Origin: Paenibacillus koleovorans NBRC 103111
GTDB taxonomy: Bacteria; Bacillota; Bacilli; Paenibacillales; NBRC-103111
Direction: 5' to 3'
Length of the DNA: 64,000 nt
Assembly (NCBI RefSeq): GCF_004000845.1
Contig: NZ_BIMA01000022.1
Location: 1 to 64,000 of the forward strand
Shown here one piece after another: positions 41,834-51,338 of the stretch. The notes under the pieces were generated by a model. The model had not been told where the DNA came from and made no database searches. It was given only the letters and a program-made list of their open reading frames with translations. Within the stretch, counting starts at the first letter, position 1; each line of letters starts with the position of its first letter. The translations under genes and the position numbers were made by a program.

Positions 41834-42937
41834 ATTCCTAAACTCATTCGAACCGGAATCACCTTGCTCTCGGCGCTTTTAGGCGGAATGATATTCCATA
41901 TTTTATCACTTCCCATTCCTTGGATGCTTGGACCGATGTTCGCCGTCTTGATCGGGTCGAAGCTGTGGCCGGGCCGATACATGTGGCCGGGAACGATCCG
42001 AAATGCCGGCATGATTACGGTCGGATACACGATTGGTCTGGCGATGACGGCAACCGCCTTGCACGAGATGTCGATCCATTTGCCGATTATGCTGCTATTG
42101 ACCTTGTTGCTTTTATTCTTTTGCGCCGGCATCGCGTTTCTGGTGTCGCTCGTATCGAATTACAATTACATGACGCTATTGATCGGCAGCATTCCTGGCG
42201 GGCTAAGCCAGATGGTTGCGTTGGCTGAGGAGAGCGACGATATCGACATGACGGTTGTGACGGTCATTCAGGTCGTGAGGCTGATGGTGATCGTGGTGAG
42301 CATCCCTTTTCTCATTTTCAATCCGTATACCGGGTTAAGCGATCCTGTGGTGACGGAGATGGCTGGAGCTCTGGGGAATGCCGGGGCGGCGGCTGCCGCC
42401 ACTTGGAGCAACTTGCTGCCCGACTTGCCGGTTTACGCTGTTGTGTGCACGCTATGTGCCTGGCTGGGGCAGAAGCTGCGCATCCCGACCGCTTATTTGC
42501 TCGGTCCGGCGATCGGAGCATCTGTCTTGCAGATGCTAGGAGTGCATGGGCCGGCGTTGCCGTCGACGCTAGTGAATGCCGCTCAGCTCGCGATCGGCTC
42601 TTACGTCGGCATGCTGCTGAAGCCGGAGCAGCTGCCGCACAAAATGCGAACGATTGGATTGGCTGTCGGCAGTGCCATCATTCTTATCGCCGGCGCGTGG
42701 GGGTTCAGCAGCTTGCTGACGTTAATCCAGCCGGTATCGATGACGACGGCGCTGCTCGCGCTCGCCCCGGGCGGGATGGACCAGATGGGGATTATCGCAC
42801 ACGAGGTTGGCGGCGATCTTTCGATCGTGGCGGGGTATCAGCTGTTCCGGCTGCTGTTCATCTTTTTTGCTGTGCCGCCAGTGATGAAAATGCTCTTGCG
42901 GTTGAGACGAAGCAGGCGCGGAAAGTCCGTTTCTTGA
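41834..42937 (+). CDS. AbrB-family (PF05145) integral membrane protein, possible ATT start
   Basis: About 367 residues with some ten helices; the duplicated blocks [16 protein letters not shown] and [28 protein letters not shown] and [12 protein letters not shown] are the hallmark of the AbrB/AmoA-like family, which has unknown transport or regulatory activity. No ATG, GTG or TTG fits the ribosome site GGGAGGT at 41820-41826. An ATT at 41834 lies 7 bases after it and gives the expected full first helix; the first conventional codon, TTG at 41864, would cut off ten residues and has no ribosome site. ATT starts are rare, so a sequence error or a different start remains possible. Confidence 0.78.
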   Translation: MPKLIRTGITLLSALLGGMIFHILSLPIPWMLGPMFAVLIGSKLWPGRYMWPGTIRNAGMITVGYTIGLAMTATALHEMSIHLPIMLLLTLLLLFFCAGIAFLVSLVSNYNYMTLLIGSIPGGLSQMVALAEESDDIDMTVVTVIQVVRLMVIVVSIPFLIFNPYTGLSDPVVTEMAGALGNAGAAAAATWSNLLPDLPVYAVVCTLCAWLGQKLRIPTAYLLGPAIGASVLQMLGVHGPALPSTLVNAAQLAIGSYVGMLLKPEQLPHKMRTIGLAVGSAIILIAGAWGFSSLLTLIQPVSMTTALLALAPGGMDQMGIIAHEVGGDLSIVAGYQLFRLLFIFFAVPPVMKMLLRLRRSRRGKSVS

Positions 42938-43109
42938 CGAGTCGAAAGGGATTGTCTGGGACACGACCCGGCAAGGCCATCCGGTGACGGACAAGCAGAA
43001 TATCCGGACGGTAGGGAGCCGAGGACCGAGCACGCGCGTCAAGCTGCTGCAGACGGCCGGCAAACAAACGCCGGTGTTCGTCCGATTGCCTTCAAGCCGG
43101 CTCCCGTAA
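42936..43109 (+). pseudogene. Possible decayed gene fragment
   Basis: Directly after the AbrB-type stop codon, another frame reads as protein-like sequence ([20 protein letters not shown], then [20 protein letters not shown]) and ends in TAA at 43107-43109. It has no ATG; a GTG at 42984 preceded by AAGG could start a 41-residue product. Codon choice resembles the neighbours. I do not recognise the family. It may be the 3' remnant of a lost gene. Confidence 0.35.
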
Positions 43110-43139
43110 CTATCCACCTACGTCGCCTACCCATCAAGC

Positions 43140-43335
43140 GTTAGCCCAGATGTACAAGGATTGTACACCTAAGGACCAAAATTGGTTTTATTTCAGCTCA
43201 GATGTACAAGATTTGTATATCTGACACTGATTTTTGCCATTCAGATGTGTAGTTTTTATACTTTGACTGCGAAAAATGCCCGTTTTTGCGAGCAACTGTA
43301 CAAATCCTATACATCTGTTGCTGATAACAAACTTC
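43140..43335. repeat. Degenerate ~51-bp tandem repeats, second tract
   Basis: Four copies begin with CAGATGTACAAGATTTGTAT-like sequence near 43147, 43199, 43242 and 43293 (spacings 52, 43 and 51). Each copy begins with a small imperfect palindrome, GTACAAGGATTGTAC in the first. No supported gene is present in the whole stretch from 43110 to 43628. Confidence 0.65.
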
Positions 43336-43449
43336 CGATCCATAAACGTCTGAGATTAGTTTGGTATTAGCGGACAATGGTTGGCTTATGCACGAAAGGA
43401 AGGCGAGAAGGTGAAAATAGAGGACAAAGGTACAGTAATAGTGGATTTT

Positions 43450-43540
43450 GGTTCGTTAGCATCACTGTTTCGTTAGCAGTATCATCACTGGTTCGTTAGC
43501 GTGTCTGGTTCATTAGCGTGACTGGTTCGTTAACGTGACG
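43450..43540. repeat. Tandem 17-bp repeat
   Basis: Five units of GGTTCGTTAGCGTGACT: 43450-43466, 43467-43489 (with a 6-base insertion), 43490-43506, 43507-43523 and 43524-43540. The last three differ at only one to three positions. Confidence 0.85.
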
Positions 43541-43568
43541 GTAGAGCGACAGCCGAAGCTGAGCACAC

Positions 43569-43600
43569 AAAAAGGACCGTTCGCTCGAACGGTCCTTTTT
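43569..43600 (-). terminator. Terminator of the membrane AraC regulator gene
   Basis: AAAAAGGACCGTTCG and CGAACGGTCCTTTTT form a near-perfect stem with a tiny loop; both flanks allow termination in either direction. Confidence 0.9.
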
Positions 43601-43628
43601 GCCATAAAGCCCCTCGGCCAAAGCCGCA

Positions 43629-45914
43629 TTACTGCTGCTTCCGCTCCAACCGGTACTCGCGCGGCGTGCGGCCGGTCACCTTCTTGAACGTGCGGTTGAA
43701 CGTGTTCAAGTTCGTGTACCCGACCTGATCGGCGATGTCCTGGATCAGCTGGTCCGTGCGCAGCAGCAGCTCGCAGGCTTTGCCGATCCGCACCTCGTGG
43801 ACGTAATCGAGGAAGTTGCTGCCGGTTTTCTCCTTGAAGTACGTGGACAAGTAGCCGCCGGTGATGTTCAGCTTCTCGGCCACGATCTCGAGCGTAATGT
43901 CCTCGCGGTAGTGCTGCGCCAAGTGCTCCCGCACGTAATCCGTGATCGGATCGCGCTCCTCGCGCTTCGTGCGCACCATCTCCGCCGCCTCCGTCACGTA
44001 GCGGTCCATAAACGCGGTCAGCTCCTCCACGGATTGGAGTCGCTTCAGCGCCCGCTTGCCGTCCCGCACCCGCTCCGCGACGCTGCCGATCTGCAGCCCC
44101 GCCGCCGCGACCGTGCGCGCCGTCTTCTCGACGACGTCCTCGGCGAACAGCAGCAGCTGTGCCGCCGTGGCGTCCTTGCGCTGCATCGCCAGCACGATGC
44201 GCTGCACGATCGTCCGGGCCGCCTCCGCCTGCCCGGCCTGCAGCTGCGTCGCGAGCTCGTTCGTCTGCACCTCGGACAAGATCGTCGTGGCCGTCGCCGA
44301 CCGGCCGACCGGGTCAGAGCCCCAGATCAGCTGCGACTCGCTCCGCAGCTGCCGGCGGCCGATCAGCTCCAGCGTCTGTTCATACGCTTTCGTATAGTCG
44401 CCGCCTTGATGGAACGCATCGCTCACCGCGATCGTGAAGAAGCAGCTTTCCCGGTCCGTCTCGAAATTGTCGCGCATCACGGCCAATACCGCCTCCAGAG
44501 CGTCCCTCGATTCGGCGCCATCCCCGTACACAATCGAGAGGATCTGATTGTTCTCGATCTGGAACGTATGCGAATCCGGGAAATGCCCCAGCATCGTCTT
44601 GCGGATGTACTCCCGGAACAGGAACGTCGCCTGCACCTCGTCCACCTCGACATCCCGCTCGAACGCAGGGCGGAACTCGATCTGGAACAGCACAAACCGG
44701 AACGGACCCGCAAATTCCGCTTGCTCGACCGCCCCCTCGCCGCCATCCATCGTATGGTTTGGGATACCCTTCAGCTTGTTCATATACACAAACGAACGCA
44801 GTAACGAGTTTTTCTCCGCCATATCGGTATGAAACGAGCTCTGCACTTGCTCCATATGGTGGATCGCCTCGCCGATCAGCTCGAATTCGTCCGCCCGATG
44901 CCGCTCCGGCACGCCTTCAGAATTAATGCGCCGAATCGACTCGACGATACGCTGCACCGGGTTGTTGAACCGATAGCTCATGTAGATCGAAGTAGCAATA
45001 CTGACGGCGATCGCTACCACCAACAACGTGAACAAGGTGGCGTTCAGCCGCGAAATGGCGGACGTGATATGGGCGTCAGGCACGATATTCATATAGACGA
45101 GCCCCGTGCTGCCGCCTTTTTGATAAAAGTAGTATTGGCCGTTCTGCTTGAAATAACCGTGATCGCCGTCCAGCGCAGAAAGCTTCTCAATCTTCAATTC
45201 GCTATGGGCCTTGTAAATCGGCTGATACTGCGCATTCAGGATGACGAATTTCTCGTTGATCGACTGATGAAACGCACCCACCAATGAATCCGCCTTCAGA
45301 AACGTGACGAAGAACAAGTCCGGGCTAAGCCGATTCTGAGTCACCACGGGGAACAAAGTGCCCATCCCTACCGGAGCTTGCTTAAGCGTAGTATCGGTGA
45401 ACGAGGCAGCCGGATAAATTCTCGAGGTGAACGATTCCTTAAACTGCTGCTCCCAAAACGAAAACGGGTATTTAGGGCTAGCGTAAAACTTTTCGAACAA
45501 AGTCTCCGGGATCGAGCTGCCATCTTTGCCGAGTACGAAACGGTTGGCGCGCTGCACGAGAAAGAAATTTTCCAAATACAACAATTCATTCGAAACCAGA
45601 TTCGAAATTTCCGAACGAAGCTGATTCGCCACCTCATAGGAAAAATCCGGTTTATTAATAAGCTGAACGCGGTCCTTATAATAGTAGCTGTACATAAGCT
45701 TGATCACCAAGTTGAAATGCGTCTCGAACGAATCGGTGGTATTGTTCAAGTTCTGGGTGTTGTAGCGGATAATTTCTTCTCTGATCTGGGTGCGAAAATA
45801 AGTAAACGACAAAATATTAAATGAGGCTAGCAACAAAATGATGAGGAGGAAGCTGAGCAGCAGCCGCCGGAATAAAAACGTGCTTTTTTTCTTGAGCTTC
45901 AGAATGCCGCGCAT
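43629..45914 (-). CDS. Membrane-anchored AraC-family regulator with extracellular sensor
   Basis: 761 residues. A basic N terminus is followed by a helix at residues 17-38, an extracellular region of about 250 residues, a second helix near 295-315, a HAMP-like segment (NPVQRIVESIRRINSEG), a cytoplasmic linker, and a C-terminal AraC double HTH near 660-758 (ITLEIVAEKLNITGGYLSTY, IADQVGYTNLNTFNRTFKK, TGRTPREYR). Such one-component proteins sense a ligand outside and bind DNA directly from the membrane. It is divergent from a sugar ABC operon that it likely activates. Confidence 0.9.
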   Translation of the reverse strand: MRGILKLKKKSTFLFRRLLLSFLLIILLLASFNILSFTYFRTQIREEIIRYNTQNLNNTTDSFETHFNLVIKLMYSYYYKDRVQLINKPDFSYEVANQLRSEISNLVSNELLYLENFFLVQRANRFVLGKDGSSIPETLFEKFYASPKYPFSFWEQQFKESFTSRIYPAASFTDTTLKQAPVGMGTLFPVVTQNRLSPDLFFVTFLKADSLVGAFHQSINEKFVILNAQYQPIYKAHSELKIEKLSALDGDHGYFKQNGQYYFYQKGGSTGLVYMNIVPDAHITSAISRLNATLFTLLVVAIAVSIATSIYMSYRFNNPVQRIVESIRRINSEGVPERHRADEFELIGEAIHHMEQVQSSFHTDMAEKNSLLRSFVYMNKLKGIPNHTMDGGEGAVEQAEFAGPFRFVLFQIEFRPAFERDVEVDEVQATFLFREYIRKTMLGHFPDSHTFQIENNQILSIVYGDGAESRDALEAVLAVMRDNFETDRESCFFTIAVSDAFHQGGDYTKAYEQTLELIGRRQLRSESQLIWGSDPVGRSATATTILSEVQTNELATQLQAGQAEAARTIVQRIVLAMQRKDATAAQLLLFAEDVVEKTARTVAAAGLQIGSVAERVRDGKRALKRLQSVEELTAFMDRYVTEAAEMVRTKREERDPITDYVREHLAQHYREDITLEIVAEKLNITGGYLSTYFKEKTGSNFLDYVHEVRIGKACELLLRTDQLIQDIADQVGYTNLNTFNRTFKKVTGRTPREYRLERKQQ

Positions 45915-46080
45915 AGTAACCTCCGTTCAAACGATTCGTAAAAAGGCAGACGCATCAGGCACTTGAAACACCCGAACTGCTGTAATTGATCTTAACACAA
46001 ACGCTTTCATGAGGGACTTAACGGATTTACGAATACTTCACAACATTACGGATTTTCCGCAAAAATGGCCAGTTATCAAA

Positions 46081-46095
46081 AAGAAAGCGGTTTCC
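46081..46095 (+). promoter_or_regulatory. Possible CcpA cre site
   Basis: AAGAAAGCGGTTTCC matches the cre consensus WTGNAARCGNWWWC at all but one fixed position. A weaker partner, ATGAAAGCGTTTGT on the minus strand, lies near 46000-46010. Both are in the spacer between the AraC gene and the ABC operon, where catabolite repression would be expected. No clear -35/-10 pair was found in this 285-base spacer. Confidence 0.4.
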
Positions 46096-46199
46096 AGTCG
46101 ACAATATTTGCTCTACGATACGAACATGACGGTGCGATTGCCGGTCACGGTCAACTTGCATCCAGAACCACACAAGCAAGGATGGAGGAGAGGGTCAAC

Positions 46200-47183
46200 A
46201 TGTCGGCAACGCAATCCGCGGGGAAACCCCCGCACCCGGCAGAGCAGCTTGTCGGACGTACGAGAGAGATCAGCAAAACAGCCCGATTTATGAAGAGGCT
46301 CTCAGAGAGCAAATATTTGCTGCTATTATTTCTTCCGTGTCTGATCTACTATGTACTGTTTAAGTATGCCCCGATGGGCGGGATCATCATCTCGTTCAAG
46401 AACTACAATCTATTCAAGGGCATTATCGACAGTCCGTGGGTCGGACTCAAATGGTACAAGATGTTTTTGCAAAATCCCGACTTTCTGGTCATCCTGAAGA
46501 ACACGTTTCTGCTTGGCGTTTATAAGCTGGTCGTCGGGTTTCCGGCGCCGATTATTTTAGCGCTCCTGCTGCATGAAGTCAAGAATGCTTTCTTCAAACG
46601 ATTTGTCCAGACGGTCAGCTATTTACCGCATTTCATCTCGAATGTAGTAGTAGTGAGCATGGTCATTATGTTCCTGTCGCCTTCGACGGGGATCGTCAAT
46701 CACTTCATTCAATGGATGGGCTTCGAGCCGATCAACTTCATGGTGAAGCCGGAGCTGTTTCGATGGATCTACGTAGCCTCTGAGATTTGGCAGCATATCG
46801 GTTGGGAAACGATTATTTACTTGGCAGCGCTTACCGCGATCGATCCTCAATTATATGAAGCGTCGGATATCGACGGAGCGGGACGCTGGCGCAAAATGTG
46901 GAACGTCACGCTGCCCGGCATTGCACCGGCGATCGTCATCCTGTTCATCTTGAACATCGGCAGGGTGCTTGAGATTGGGTTCGAGAAAGTGTTCCTGCTC
47001 TACAATCCGGCCATCTATGAAACGGCGGACATTATCAGCACTTATGTCTATCGTACGGGCCTGAACCAAGGCAATTACAGCTACGCAACGGCCATCGATT
47101 TGTTCGGCGGCATTGTCGGATTGGTCTTCGTCTACTCGGCCAACTATTTGTCCCGCAAAGTAAGCGACACGAGCCTCTGGTAG
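46200..47183 (+). CDS. ABC sugar transporter permease, LplB type
   Basis: 327 residues from the ATG after GGAGGAGAGGG. A cytoplasmic N-terminal extension of about 45 residues precedes six helices; the EAA loop YEASDIDGAGRWRKMWNVTLP near residue 218 is conserved. It is the first gene of a ten-kb operon running to 55684 and pairs with the next permease and with the binding protein at 48165. The ATPase must come from elsewhere. Confidence 0.93.
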   Translation: MSATQSAGKPPHPAEQLVGRTREISKTARFMKRLSESKYLLLLFLPCLIYYVLFKYAPMGGIIISFKNYNLFKGIIDSPWVGLKWYKMFLQNPDFLVILKNTFLLGVYKLVVGFPAPIILALLLHEVKNAFFKRFVQTVSYLPHFISNVVVVSMVIMFLSPSTGIVNHFIQWMGFEPINFMVKPELFRWIYVASEIWQHIGWETIIYLAALTAIDPQLYEASDIDGAGRWRKMWNVTLPGIAPAIVILFILNIGRVLEIGFEKVFLLYNPAIYETADIISTYVYRTGLNQGNYSYATAIDLFGGIVGLVFVYSANYLSRKVSDTSLW

Positions 47184-47222
47184 TCCGAACCGAATGACCG
47201 ATGCAGAAAGGATGAAATCGCT

Positions 47223-48086
47223 GTGAAACGCAAACGCTTTAGCTTAGTCGACATCATTATCGCGTTTATACTCTTGTTAGTGGTCGTCATGACCGCTTAT
47301 CCGTTCCTCTATATGATCGCCGTCTCACTCAGCGAGAACATCTACGTCATGAAGGGAGAAGTCACGCTCTGGCCGAAAGGTTTCTCGACGAAAATGTATG
47401 AAATGGTGCTGCAGGATCCGCGCATTTTCACAGCATACTCCAACACATTCCTGTATGTGATTCTGGGTACGGTGATCTCGCTTGCGGTAACGGCGATGGG
47501 CGGGTATGCTTTAGCCCGGAAGGAGATGCTCGGGAACAAACAATTTACGCTGCTGATCGTCTTTACGATGTTCTTCCAAGGCGGCATGATCCCGACCTTC
47601 CTCGTCGTCAAAGGGCTTAGCCTGGTCGATACGATCTGGGGCATGGTGCTCCCGTCGGCGGTCAGTACGTGGAATTTGATCATCATGCGGACGTTCTTCA
47701 CTAGCATCCCGAAGGAGCTGGAGGAGGCCGGCCGGATGGACGGTCTGAACGACATCGGCATCTTCGCCCGCATCGTGCTGCCGCTCTCCAAGGCGGCGCT
47801 CGCCACCATAGGCTTATTCTACGCCGTTGCCATGTGGAACAATTTTTATAACGCGCTGCTCTATCTGAGGTCGGCGGAGCTGTTCCCGCTGCAGGTCGTG
47901 CTCCGCAACATCGTCCTTGCCGGTCAGATGAATGCCAGCGAGGTCAGCAGCTCCGACTCGATCATTGTAGAAGAGTCTCTCAAGTTCGCGACAATTATTG
48001 TGTCCACTTTGCCGATATTGCTCTTGTATCCGTTTTTGCAGAAATATTTTGTCAAGGGTGTCATGATCGGGTCCGTCAAGGGGTAG
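47223..48086 (+). CDS. ABC sugar transporter permease, YtcP type
   Basis: 287 residues, starting at a GTG 13 bases after AAAGG. Six helices, EAA loop (LEEAGRMDGLNDIGIFARIVL near 162) and the standard C terminus LQKYFVKGVMIGSVKG. It forms the channel with the preceding permease. Confidence 0.92.
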   Translation: MKRKRFSLVDIIIAFILLLVVVMTAYPFLYMIAVSLSENIYVMKGEVTLWPKGFSTKMYEMVLQDPRIFTAYSNTFLYVILGTVISLAVTAMGGYALARKEMLGNKQFTLLIVFTMFFQGGMIPTFLVVKGLSLVDTIWGMVLPSAVSTWNLIIMRTFFTSIPKELEEAGRMDGLNDIGIFARIVLPLSKAALATIGLFYAVAMWNNFYNALLYLRSAELFPLQVVLRNIVLAGQMNASEVSSSDSIIVEESLKFATIIVSTLPILLLYPFLQKYFVKGVMIGSVKG

Positions 48087-48164
48087 CGCTGCCTCGATAC
48101 GCGGAATTCCGGTCTGCCATATAGATGCCAGTCCAACCAAGCAAATTGAAGGGGAGAAATGGTC

Positions 48165-49694
48165 ATGAAAAAATGGGTTTCCGCAGTCATGTCCGCCACA
48201 TTGACAGTCGGTCTGCTGGCCGGTTGTGGCGCCAAGGAAGAGAAGAGCCCGGATGCAGGCACATCTGCTTCCACAACTCCTGCCGCCGTCAAGAAGCAAA
48301 CGTATTCGATGCTTGTAGAATCGCACCCGAGCTGGCCTTACAGCAAAGACTGGCCCGTATGGAAAATGATTGAGGAGAAGACAGGCGCTACGTTCAACGT
48401 GCAAGTGCCTTCCGGTAAAATTGAAGACGCACTCAGCCTGACGATCGCTTCCGGCGAAATGCCGGACGTCATGTATACGCTCAATAAGCAGTTGGCGGAC
48501 AAATACGGCATGCAAGGCGCTCTAGTAAACATTCTTGATTATGTCGACAAAATGCCGAACTTCAAAAAATGGCTCACGAAATACCCGGATGAGGCGCAAA
48601 ACTCGCTCGCGGCGGACGGCAAAATGTACATTTTCCCGAACGAGGGCATCAGCGAAACGAACCGGAACATCTGGATGTATCGCCAAGATGTGTTCCAGCA
48701 GAACAATCTCCAAGTTCCTAAAAATTACGATGAGCTGTACACGGTGCTTAAGAAGCTGAAAGAGCTGTACCCGAACAGCTATCCGTTCGCATTCCGCTTC
48801 GGCAACGCGTTGCAAATCATGCGCAACATGTCCACCAACTTCATGACGAACGAAGATTTCTATTATGATTTTGACAAAAAAGAGTGGAAATACGGCCCGA
48901 TCGACGACAATTACAAAACGCTCGTCACTTGGATGAACAAGTTCTACAAGGAAGGGCTCATGCCGCCGGATTGGCTCACGACTGACGTGAAGCAATGGCA
49001 GGATCTCGTATCGACGAACCGGACGTTCGTCACGATCGACTACATCGGCCGCATCGACAACTTCAACGTGCCGTTGCGCAAGGATAATCCGAAGTTTAAC
49101 ATGGCGTTTATGGCGCCTCCGATCGGACTGGCGAACGCACCGCAGAAAAATCCATTCACGCACTTTAAAATTTCCGGTATGATGGTATCCTCGACATCTA
49201 AGAAAGTCGACGATCTGATGAAGGTCATGGACTTCTATTACACCGAAGAAGGGCGTACACTGCTGAGCTGGGGCAAAGAAAACGAAACGTACAAGGTGGA
49301 AAACGGCAAGAAGAAGTTCATCGAGAGCTACATCGACGTTGGCGATCTGCGCAAGAAAACGGGTCTGTCTACGAACGCCGCCTTCACTTGGTTCGATTAC
49401 GATGCTCACTTGTCGCTCGCCACGCCTGAATTGCAGCAAGCTTATGTCGACGCACGCAAATACGACGCCAAACTTGATCCGGAGCCGCCTATGACGGAGA
49501 AGGAAATGGAAGTCATGACGACAACTTACGCGGCGATCGTGAAGCACCGCGAGCAGAACGTCTCCAAGTTCATTCTGGGCGAGCGCAGCTTGACCGAATG
49601 GGATAAGTACGTGGACGAACAGAAGAAACTCGGCATCGACAAAGTGCTCGACGTGCATAAGCAAGCTTACGATCGGGTGCTGAACAAGAAATAA
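48165..49694 (+). CDS. Sugar ABC transporter substrate-binding lipoprotein
   Basis: 509 residues from the ATG after AAGGGGAG. Lipoprotein signal peptide with lipobox LAGC and Cys21. The body follows the LplA-like family but lacks the DPDGNG calcium-like loop present in the other two binding proteins here. It lies after its two permease genes and before a gamma-glutamyltransferase-type gene in the same operon. The ligand is unknown; the downstream dehydrogenases suggest a sugar, sugar acid or inositol derivative. Confidence 0.92.
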   Translation: MKKWVSAVMSATLTVGLLAGCGAKEEKSPDAGTSASTTPAAVKKQTYSMLVESHPSWPYSKDWPVWKMIEEKTGATFNVQVPSGKIEDALSLTIASGEMPDVMYTLNKQLADKYGMQGALVNILDYVDKMPNFKKWLTKYPDEAQNSLAADGKMYIFPNEGISETNRNIWMYRQDVFQQNNLQVPKNYDELYTVLKKLKELYPNSYPFAFRFGNALQIMRNMSTNFMTNEDFYYDFDKKEWKYGPIDDNYKTLVTWMNKFYKEGLMPPDWLTTDVKQWQDLVSTNRTFVTIDYIGRIDNFNVPLRKDNPKFNMAFMAPPIGLANAPQKNPFTHFKISGMMVSSTSKKVDDLMKVMDFYYTEEGRTLLSWGKENETYKVENGKKKFIESYIDVGDLRKKTGLSTNAAFTWFDYDAHLSLATPELQQAYVDARKYDAKLDPEPPMTEKEMEVMTTTYAAIVKHREQNVSKFILGERSLTEWDKYVDEQKKLGIDKVLDVHKQAYDRVLNKK

Positions 49695-49711
49695 GGAGTG
49701 AATTCGCTTTG

Positions 49712-51328
49712 ATGAATTTCGACAGCCAGTATTATCCTTACCCATCCCGTCGCACGGCCGTTTACGGCCGTCGCGGCATGGTGGCGACGTCTCAGCCGCT
49801 CGCGGCGCAAGCCGGACTGGAGATGCTGCGGCAGGGCGGCAACGCCATCGATGCGGCGATCGCCACGGCGGCGAGCCTCACCGTGCTCGAGCCGACGTCC
49901 AACGGCATCGGCGGCGACGCCTTTGCCCTCGTCTGGACCGGCGGCAAGCTGCACGGGCTGAACGCCAGCGGGCCGGCGCCTGCCGGCATCTCCATCGAGG
50001 CGCTGCGCGAGCGCGGATACGCATCGATGCCGAAGTACGGGATCATCCCCGTCACGGTGCCGGGGGCGCCGGCGGCATGGGTCGAGCTGTCGAGGAAGTT
50101 CGGCAAGTTGCCTTTCGAGGAGCTGCTCAAGCCGGCCATCCGCTATGCGGAGGAAGGGTATCCGATCTCGGCGACGCTGCAGTTTCTGTTCGGCTACGAG
50201 TTCGACAAATTCGACGCGATGCCGAAGGGGCCTGAATTCGACGGGCTGTACAAGACGTTCTTGCGAGAGGGACGTCGGCCGAAAGCAGGCGAGGTGTGGC
50301 GGTTCCCGGAGCACGCGGCTACTTTGCGCAGCATTGCGGCTACGCGCGGCGAATCGTTCTATCGCGGGGAGCTGGCGGAGCGCATCGACGCCTATGTGCG
50401 GGAGCACGGCGGCTACTTGACACGCGATGACCTGGCTGCGTATAAGCCGGAATGGGTCGAGCCGGTGGGGACTTCTTACCGCGGCTACGACGTATGGGAA
50501 ATCCCCCCGAACGGCCACGGCATGGTCGCGCTGCTTGCGCTGAACATCTTGAAGCGTTGGGAGTTCGACCGCGGCTCGCGCGATACGGCGGAGACGCAGC
50601 ATCGGCAGATCGAGGCGATGAAGCTGGCGTTCGTCGACGGCATGCACTATATCACCGATCCGGCGCATATGAAGGTGTCGGTCGAGGATCTGCTGTCGGA
50701 GGCGTATGCGACTGAACGGGCCGGGTTGATCGGCGAAGAGGCGCTGTACCCGGGACCGGGTACGCCTCCGCGAGGCGGAACCGTCTATATGGCGGCGGCG
50801 GATGAGGAAGGCAATATGGTGTCGTTCATTCAGAGCAATTATATGGGCTTCGGCTCCGGCGTCGTCGTCGAGGGGACGGGGATCGCGCTGCAAAACCGCG
50901 GCGGCGACTTTTCCCTGGACTCCTCGCACTCGAACGCATTGGTCGGGGGCAAAAAATCTTATCATACGATCATTCCGGGCTTCCTGAGCAAGGACGGCGA
51001 GGCTGTCGGCTGCTTCGGCGTTATGGGAGGCTACATGCAGCCGCAAGGGCATGTGCAGATGGTGATGAATACGATCGATTTCGGCTTGAATCCGCAGGCG
51101 GCGCTGGACGCTCCACGTTGGCAATGGAAGGAAGGGAAGACGGTCGAGGTCGAGCCGGGCTATCCCGACCATCTGGCTCAGGCGCTGTCGCGCCGGGGAC
51201 ACACGATCGTGCGGGCGGCTCATCCTTTCGGGTTCGGACGCGGGCAGATTATTTGGCGCGATCCGGAGTCGGGCGTGCTGATCGGCGGCACCGAGCCTCG
51301 GACGGACGGCCATATCGCGGTATGGTAG
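49712..51328 (+). CDS. ywrD: Gamma-glutamyltransferase family protein, YwrD-like
   Basis: 538 residues; an ATG or the TTG one codon earlier follows AAGGAG. The N-terminal VATSQPLAAQAGLEMLRQGG and NAIDAAIA and the GGTVYMAAADEEGNMVS segment are typical of the family; Thr357 is the expected autoprocessing and catalytic residue. There is no signal peptide, so it is cytoplasmic like YwrD of Bacillus subtilis and unlike secreted Ggt. It might split gamma-glutamyl or other amide bonds in an imported compound. It is followed by two chromate-transporter halves, repeating the ywrD/ywrA/ywrB association of B. subtilis as I recall it. Confidence 0.88.
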   Translation: MNFDSQYYPYPSRRTAVYGRRGMVATSQPLAAQAGLEMLRQGGNAIDAAIATAASLTVLEPTSNGIGGDAFALVWTGGKLHGLNASGPAPAGISIEALRERGYASMPKYGIIPVTVPGAPAAWVELSRKFGKLPFEELLKPAIRYAEEGYPISATLQFLFGYEFDKFDAMPKGPEFDGLYKTFLREGRRPKAGEVWRFPEHAATLRSIAATRGESFYRGELAERIDAYVREHGGYLTRDDLAAYKPEWVEPVGTSYRGYDVWEIPPNGHGMVALLALNILKRWEFDRGSRDTAETQHRQIEAMKLAFVDGMHYITDPAHMKVSVEDLLSEAYATERAGLIGEEALYPGPGTPPRGGTVYMAAADEEGNMVSFIQSNYMGFGSGVVVEGTGIALQNRGGDFSLDSSHSNALVGGKKSYHTIIPGFLSKDGEAVGCFGVMGGYMQPQGHVQMVMNTIDFGLNPQAALDAPRWQWKEGKTVEVEPGYPDHLAQALSRRGHTIVRAAHPFGFGRGQIIWRDPESGVLIGGTEPRTDGHIAVW

Positions 51329-51338
51329 GAGGATTGTT

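Noticed and set aside
43182-43370. 62-codon frame inside the second repeat tract
   Set aside because: It has no ribosome site and is formed from the repeat units.
43411-43476. 21-codon GTG frame ending in the 17-bp array
   Set aside because: A purine-rich stretch precedes it, but the frame is very short and ends by chance in the repeat; no other support.
43147-43540. Possible CRISPR array
   Set aside because: The units are degenerate and contiguous with no constant repeat and unique spacer pattern; no cas genes nearby.
43797-44804. 335-codon plus-strand frame inside the membrane AraC gene
   Set aside because: Antisense of a certain gene; composition is Arg/Leu-rich and has no start signal.
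48522-49745. 407-codon minus-strand frame opposite the binding protein at 48165
   Set aside because: Antisense shadow: no motifs and no ribosome site.
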